Below are positions 57,985 to 64,000 of a DNA stretch of 64,000 nt, in pieces. Under the pieces are notes generated by a model that searched no databases, was not told the origin of the DNA, and saw nothing but the letters and a program-made list of their open reading frames with translations. Both the position numbers and the translations under genes were made by a program. The stretch is from Anodontia alba (Eukaryota; Mollusca; Bivalvia; Lucinida; Lucinidae), in the NCBI GenBank assembly GCA_964016985.1, contig OZ024826.1, forward strand, positions 67,252,023 to 67,316,022, written 5' to 3'. Position 1 is the stretch's first letter. Each line of letters opens with the position of its first letter.

Positions 57985-58711
57985 AAAAGGTCCAAAACAC
58001 CAACAGACAAAAACAAACAAGAGCAAATCGAACAAACGTAATCCCAATGATCAAAGGACTGAAAAAAAAAAAAAACAAAAAAAAAAAACAAAAAAAAAAA
58101 AAAAAAAAAAAAACAAAAAAAAAAAAAAAAAAAAACAACAACAAAAAACATAAGAACAACATAACACTAGGCAAAACTAAAACAAATCGCCTCGTAGAAT
58201 AAATCACAAAGCAACAAAGAGTTAGACTAACACCGGGACCACCGCCTCAGAACGGTCAGTAGAATAAACAGCCGTGGGGGGGGTGGTGGGGGGGGGTTAA
58301 AGCACTTTTACAAGTTAGCCAACCACCCTGGGTCCCGATGCTACTCTTAATATATATTAAATCGGTTCGCACAAAGGCTCCCAACTCAGTCAATGCATCA
58401 AAGCGAAAATATAAAAATCAAATTAATCACTATGATAAACAAAAAACTCATGGCTAAATCTACTGTGTTGCCAGAGTAAATGAAAACCAATAGTTGAACC
58501 ACGGCGGGCCATAGCAAAGTCATATCGTCAAGCCCCAACCCACTGGTTAAAGTTTTACGAAGAGGCCGTCATTGAGTCTTGAGGCCCGAACCGCCGTAGT
58601 GCAATGTAGCATAGCCATCAACAATGATTGGGTTGATAACTAGTCATGCAGTCTGCCGCATAATATCCAGGCTATAGCCAATTCTTTTATCACGTTTAAT
58701 TAGTTTTCTCC
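57985..58711 (-). mobile_element. Family X, copy 4 (reverse orientation, fullest copy)
   Basis: Inverted relative to the other copies. It holds the complement of every X landmark from CAATAGTTGAACCACGG to TTTAAAGCACTTTTAC, plus the left extension shared with copy 2 (ending GTTTAATTAGTTTTCTC). A 70 bp A-rich run (58063-58132) is inserted at the position of the T-rich TTTTTCAGTCC, and there are two G-runs at 58277-58297. Confidence 0.88.
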
Positions 58712-58799
58712 GAAAAGTTAGAGTTTCCCACATTTTTTTTTCTAAATATGTACCCTGTCAACGTACAAGCTGTATTAACGCGTTCTCAAATAAAAAGAC

Positions 58800-59060
58800 C
58801 TGTCGCCAGACAGGACAGCTCGCCTGAACTCGCGCTTGTCAATCAAATAAAAAACATAGAGGTCCTAAAAACTTGGACGTAAAATTTTAACATGAAAATT
58901 TAAAGTCTTAACCTTGGGTGGTGGGGATGGCACTACGCAAAATTCTGAACCAATATACCAATTATACCAAAGATTAATCAAATCCGCCGTCGCCGCTGTC
59001 GCTGCCGACGCCAAAGGTAGTACAACGGCTCTCCGTGAACGCTGTTCAGGTGAGCTAAAA
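58800..59060. repeat. Small foldback-ended element
   Basis: AGCTCGCCTGAAC (about 58825-58837) and GTTCAGGTGAGCT (59044-59056) form inverted ends of a ~230 bp unit. The motif is close to the CTCACCTGA of the hairpin terminus at 18770. Confidence 0.55.
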
Positions 59061-59099
59061 AGGGATTAGAGCACTTTTGGACAGTGAAACTGCACGTTT

Positions 59100-59530
59100 T
59101 GACTGTGTCAAAAGAGCGATTTATTCCTTCACCAAGCAATCTAACTATTGGAAATATCCAACACCTGTGAGCATCAGTTTATCTTAACTATAGTCAAAAC
59201 AGCGAATACACCTTTCATTGTGTCTAAATCGTTGTTTTGACTATTGGAAATTTCCAACACTTGTGAGCATCAGCTTATTTTAACTATAGTCAAAATGGCG
59301 AATACACCATTCATTGTGTCTGAATCGTTGTTTTGACTATTGGAAATTTCCAACACTTGTGAATATCAGCTTATTTTAACTATAGTCAAAATAGCAAGTA
59401 CACCCTTCATTGTGTCTAGATCGTCGTTTTGACTATTGGAAATTTCCAACACTTGTGAGCAGAGCATCAGCTTATTAGTCAAAAGATATACCCTACATTA
59501 TGTCTAAATCACCGTTTAGACTACTGGATT
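59100..59530. repeat. 96 bp minisatellite with GGAAATTTCC palindrome
   Basis: Four to five units; CTATTGGAAAT starts near 59145, 59241, 59337 and 59433. Each has TTTTGACTATTGGAAATTTC plus C, AACACTTGTGAGCATCAGCT and AACTATAGTCAAAA, the last pairing with the TTTTGACTAT start. Confidence 0.92.
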
Positions 59531-59634
59531 TCCAGTACTGTTAAACATTTTTTGTACTCTAATGTGTATTTTATGCATGATATGTATTATTCATCATTAT
59601 TGAAATGTTCCTATCATAGGACAGCAGACTTCGT

Positions 59635-60030
59635 ATGCAGCCTCGCAAACTTAAGTGTTGCATATGAAGAAACTCAATCAAACCGAGTCTCCGATTTGCA
59701 AAGGCAATCCTTTTTTACTTTTATATTTCTTACTGACCATCATTAGAATAGTAATTGTACAGCTTTGAGGTGAATGTTGTCAATAATGTGACTGATAAAA
59801 GAAGCTCTTCTGGCAATGCGAACTGTAAGGCCAGGAAGGAGAAGGAGACTTTACGTTTATTTCTCCTAAATATTCAAGGTCTCTACAAAAAACAGTAAAT
59901 AAATTAAAAAGTACAGCCTCGCAAACTACAGTGTTTCATATAAAGAGACTCAATCAAACCGAGTCTCCGATTTTCGTGTTGGTGTTCTATGATTCCAAAG
60001 GCAATCCTTCTTATTTTACATAATCCTGTT
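59635..60030 (+). repeat. Family Y, two direct copies
   Basis: 59635-59715 and 59905-60030 both read GCAGCCTCGCAAACT... or ACAGCCTCGCAAACTACAG, AGACTCAATCAAACCGAG, TCTCCGATTT and CCAAAGGCAATCCTT. Confidence 0.88.
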
Positions 60031-60837
60031 TTAATTTTTTACTTTGGCAATCCTTTTTGACTTGTTTTTTATACATAATATAGTTCTTGACTGAAACATG
60101 GACTAACGAATTTTCTGACAAATACTCGTTTTCACTCCTATGTTTTACATAGAAAATTAAAAAAAGAGAAAAGCTAAGAGAGATTCTGGTGATATAGCAA
60201 TTTTTATACGCACTGTCTGACACATTAGTTTTTCAAGATGAATACGATATTTTGTGGGTAAAATTAAATGGTCAAACGCTTGATTTAGATAAAGATCTGT
60301 ATTTTTGTTTGTAACGTTCTTCCCGAAGGCTCTAGCAGGCAGTCGATGGTTGAAACAAATATATTTGATCGTTTGATGAAATCTCTAGTATATATTAATA
60401 AGTTGCAAATGAAAACGCCTATATATGTTATCGGACATATAGGCGGTGATTTTAATGCTCGGACAGCCGCATGCGCTCGATTATGTTGCTGTTGATACAG
60501 ATCGGCATGTACATGTGCTTCCGACGAATATACTGTAGATTCTTATATCGCTCCGCGTAGAAACCATACGCCCTTACTCGAATGGCTTATTACTTCTGGA
60601 AATGTCGTCAGTCAGGATTGCATATTATGAATGGGCGAAGATGCCGACGTCGGAAAATAATACGTACATTGGCTCTAATGGCAGTAGCGTTATCGATTAT
60701 ATGTTATCTTCACAAAATATGTTGAATTTTGTAAATTCATATTGAGGACCCCAATATTTTGTCCGATCATTGTTGTGTTAAATTCCCTGTTAGAAATAAA
60801 GATGCAGCAGAAATTACTGACACTTTTGATAATATAA

Positions 60838-61085
60838 ATAGAGGATCTTACACTCTTGGTCATTTCATATGAAATTTATGAAACGAGCCTTCGTGTAAGA
60901 TTCTGTTTATCATATGACCCTTTTAATTTGAATTTTATCGCCAATTGTTCAACAGAAAAATGCATAGTTGACATGGACGTCGTCATGACGTTACTTGTTC
61001 CCGCCAAAGTTATATAACGTGTGGTTATACGATTTTATAACATGACGTTATCCACTGAATAACAGCGACGTCATACGACAAATAT
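60838..61085. repeat. Dispersed repeat W, copy 2, inside LINE
   Basis: Starts GAGGATCTTACAC and GGTCATTTCATATGAAATTT, and ends GACGTCATACGACAAATA. Same family as 15967-16325. Confidence 0.8.
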
Positions 61086-61199
61086 GTATGGAACTCAGAC
61101 TTACAAATTTTATAAATATTATTAATACAAATTTTATGCAGGAAAAGTTACTTAATTTAAATCAAAATATTATTAACAGTAGGTAAACTAAAATTAATG

Positions 61200-61497
61200 G
61201 ATGTTAATGAGATTTTGTCAGAATAAACGTCAAAAAGATTGCCTTTGGAAACAAAGAATACACTACGGATAAGAAAATGGGAGTCTCGATTTTATTGAGA
61301 CTCTTCATAAGCAGTAATGAAGTTTGCAACACTCTAGCGTATACATGAGTAGAACTCCATTTTCAGATATATCACAATAGGCCCAATGATCCCAAAAGAT
61401 ATAAAATATAATCTGTACTATGGTATACGGGGAGACTTTCTATTGCCGCCACACGACACTAACACCAGCCGCAGTGAAGTAAAATAAATATACTCCG
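61200..61497 (-). repeat. Y and Z repeats inside LINE
   Basis: Y in reverse (about 61215-61345: GATTGCCTTTGGAAACA, GGGAGTCTCGATTTTATTGA) followed by the Z piece (61390-61490: GGGGAGACTTTC, TGCCGCCACACGACACTAAC). Confidence 0.8.
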
Positions 61498-62000
61498 TTT
61501 TTTTTAAATTGTCATGTTAGCTCACATTACCAATATGTTGAAAGAAAAGAAAATCCCTGGTTTAATGAAATTTGTCAAAAAAAAAAAAAAAAAAAAAAAG
61601 ATACATATTTTTGCAGAAATTAAGGCAAAATAAAAATGTTGAATCAAGTGTGGCAATAACTGGGGCACGATCAGAAAGAGTAATTCGCCAAGCTAGATAA
61701 ACTTTGCGCTTAGAGCAAGCCAAATTTTGTAAACTATACTGGAAAATGTTAAAAGAATCGGCAAATGTAAAACAAAAAAAGAAAAAAATCATCGACTATT
61801 AAATTAAGCATTTTCCGAAAGATATTTTAAAGCAATAAATAATCCGTCGGATCCTTTCTTTGTACCTGATGAAGATGTACTCTAATTTACAGAGCGAACT
61901 GAATGTTATGTTTAGTGAACTGAATGTAGAAATTACAGTATCAGAAACAGAAAATGCAATACGCCAGCTAAAACTTGGACGGAGCGGGTCCTGATTTGTT

Positions 62001-62325
62001 CTTTAACCACCCCCACCGGTGGTTTATTCTACTGACCGTTCTAAGGCGGTGGTCCCGGTGTTAGTCTTATGTGGTTTGTGTTGCTTTGTGGTTTATCGAG
62101 GCGATTTGTTTTATGTCTTTCCTTGTATTATTTTGTTCTTATGTTTTTCAGTCCTTTTAGCATTGCGATTACCTCGCTTGGGGAAGAGAGAGCTAATCTT
62201 AGTGCTTTACGTGCGTTTGTTCGATTTGCGCTTGTTTGGTTTTGTCTCTTTCCTCTTCCTCTTGGAGTCTGGGAAGGGCTGCGGTTTGTGATTGTGGCAC
62301 TCCCTGGACTTTTCTCTTATCTTTT
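62001..62325 (+). mobile_element. Family X, copy 5 (short), inside LINE RT
   Basis: From CTTTAACCACCCCC to CTCTTATCTTT, flanked by a possible TTTGTT duplication (61995-62000 and 62326-62331). Removing X and one flank restores the LINE reading ...PDLFINGKD..., so the junctions are precise. Confidence 0.9.
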
Positions 62326-63150
62326 TTTGTTTATTAATGGAAAGGATGCGTTGTTAAATACATTGTTTGCAATATTTAATAATATTTTTTATTATTAATT
62401 TAAGTTGTGGTATTTCCCAGAGATGTGGTCAAAAGGATTAGTGATTCCGTTGCATAAAAAAGGTAATTTGAATGATGTTAATAATTACAGAGGTATAACT
62501 GTTAAGTTATATAGGTATGCTTTTTATTCGTATTATAAATAATAGATTGTACGATTGGGCTGGAAATTATCATGTATTCATTGAAGCTTGAATGTATGAG
62601 TACCTCTTATAATGTTTTTATTTTACATGTTAAATCAAGATAAAAGGTTATTTTGTGCATTTAAAGATTTTAAGAAGGTATGTTGTTATAGTTCAAACTT
62701 ATTAAATTAGGTCTCCGCGGAAATATTCTAGATATAATTAGGGTCTATGTATGATAGTGTCAAATCAAGAATAAAGTATGAAAATATGTTTAGTAATGAG
62801 TTCTCTTGTATACTGGAGTCAGACAAGAGTGCATATCGCCTTTTCTGTTCTGGATCTAGGGTATTTATATTGGGTTAATAAAGGTTTTTATAGTTATATT
62901 TTCATATTCAGCTAAAGGTATACATAATGGTTTGAACTATCTGGAATTATATTGCAAGAGGTGGAAATTAAAGGTAAAACACACCCAAAAAATAACGGTA
63001 TTCAGGAAAGGTGGTATATTACCAAGAAATTCAGAATTTTCATTTGATAATATTGGAAATCGTAAGTAAATTCACGTATTTAGGAGTAGTTTTCACAGCC
63101 AGTGGCTCTTTTGCAGAAACTCAAAATAGGTTTGCTGGACAAGCTCCTTT

Positions 63151-63454
63151 GCGTTTTGTTTTGAGTATGACACAAATAAATGGAAAACAAGTATATACAT
63201 GTGACATGAACATTTATGCCTTTGATGTTACATTAATAACGTTAGTACTCCTAGACCGATCTCAGTCAGCACATCTAATGAGTCAGGCCAGTGCTGTTCA
63301 AAAATATCAAATCCAAAAGACTGTTTTGCTATCAAATGCAAAAGACTGTTTTGCTAGGTGACGCTGAAATGATTGGTTAAAATTCACGACGTCACAGTAA
63401 CGTTGCTCCAGGTAACGTAATGTTTTGTCGACGTTCACTTGTGAAATCTCTGTC
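63151..63454. other. No recognised feature
   Basis: Contains a doubled ACTGTTTTGCTA near 63318-63357. Nothing else identified. Confidence 0.4.
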
Positions 63455-63458
63455 TCTC

Positions 63459-63525
<67 letters not shown>
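63455..63525. repeat. (CT)n microsatellite
   Basis: About 35 CT units. Confidence 0.97.
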
Positions 63526-63530
<5 letters not shown>

Positions 63531-64000
63531 TCATGTGATTTGTTTGCTAGGCAAGGAATCTTTATAACAGCATTATAAGGCCAGAGCATTAACTGTGGGT
63601 GCGCCGACTGTTCTGAACCTTCGTTGTCCACCTATTAGATGGTACTTTTTCGTGTGACACGACTCAAATTACAAAAGGATCTGAATATCATATGCGAACA
63701 GTGTAGATCCTGATCAGAGTTCGAATATGCACGGATTAGACTCTGATAAGATTTCGTAGGTTTGCTGCTTGTTCTCGGGCAATGAATACAGGCAAATATA
63801 TGCATTACCCGGAAGCAATCAAGCATTCATGTACGCTTGCATACAAAACATGCATGCATGCGTGCGTGCGTGCCTTCCTGCCTGTGTCATAGACACATAA
63901 GGACAAGTGCATGATAACATACGAACGTGCGTGCGTGCGTGCGTGCAATGAATGCATGCATGAGGCATATGCATGCATTATCATTATCATCATCATTACT
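63526..64000. repeat. Foldback arm and TGCA/GTGC microsatellites
   Basis: GCGAACAGTGTAGATCCTGA at about 63691 is a diverged foldback arm. TGCATGCATGCGTGCGTGCG-type repeats lie at 63849-63875 and 63923-63975. No gene. Confidence 0.7.

Larger units (their letters stand above)
60236..63150 (+). mobile_element. Non-LTR retrotransposon (LINE) remnant, interrupted
   Basis: Plus-strand LINE ORF2 remains. The AP-type endonuclease lies at 60236-60830: GGDFNART, then SVIDYMLSSQNM and LSDHCCVKF, the Asp-His end of the nuclease. The linker is at 61085-61210 and 61500-61995 (NPWFNEIC, FCKLYWKMLKESANVK). The RT begins near 61930 with NVEITVSETENAIRQLKLG, continues after X copy 5 with DALLNTLFAIFNNIF, YFPEMWSKGLVIPLHKKGN and NNYRG, and ends with RWKLKV and FTYLGVVFTASGSFAE at 63000-63120. 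Many stops and frame changes. Inserted pieces are repeat W (60838-61085), Y/Z (61200-61497) and X5. The clade is not assigned. Confidence 0.88.

Noticed and set aside
57924..58207. Phe-rich and Lys-rich frames on both strands
   Set aside because: Translate the A-rich insertion in X copy 4.

Overview
The window is eukaryotic, AT-rich, repeat-dense and almost free of host genes. It looks like molluscan, probably bivalve, nuclear DNA. I base this on its texture: many diverged tandem arrays of roughly 95-180 bp whose edges carry GGAC-type microsatellites, hairpin-ended elements, a tRNA-derived SINE, and LTR and non-LTR retroelements of metazoan type. The species cannot be decided from the sequence alone. 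A 200-base run of N (33046-33245) shows a scaffolded draft assembly.

Layout. 1-720: decayed protein-primed family B DNA polymerase fragment of the Polinton/Maverick kind. 985-8638: a structurally complete Ty3/Gypsy-class LTR retrotransposon on the minus strand, with two ~1.3 kb LTRs, a TGTGC target duplication, a tRNA-Leu-type primer site and a pol order of protease, integrase, RT, RNase H (integrase before RT, as in the Gmr1-like group); its reading frames are broken by several frameshifts. 9.2-20.6 kb: microsatellites and six unrelated tandem-array families, two of them bounded by the same terminal hairpin module in opposite orientation. 20.6-33 kb: dispersed repeats, a ~160 bp satellite-like array, a 36 bp minisatellite, a ~177 bp array, and CT/GATA tracts. 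33.2-42.4 kb: more repeats, a ~157 bp array interrupted by a SINE with target duplication, and a possible PHD-finger terminal exon (39888-40019).

42452-51486: a decayed BEL/Pao LTR retrotransposon on the minus strand. Its left LTR carries a TIR element and a 455 bp tandem duplication, and its RT carries a local duplication plus a copy of a ~600 bp dispersed element here called family X. 52-63 kb: four more X copies, a family of ~190 bp hairpin repeats (family Y), a ~165 bp array, a 96 bp minisatellite, the last coding exon of a Cys-loop ligand-gated ion channel (54476-54871, plus strand, the best host-gene evidence), and a non-LTR retrotransposon (60236-63150) interrupted by at least three different repeats.

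There is no operon-like logic. The genes seen are transposon enzymes in various stages of decay plus one clear and one doubtful host exon. The most informative content is the nesting: family X has one precise empty/filled site inside BEL/Pao and another insertion in the LINE whose removal restores the reading frame, so X is a mobile unit worth defining.
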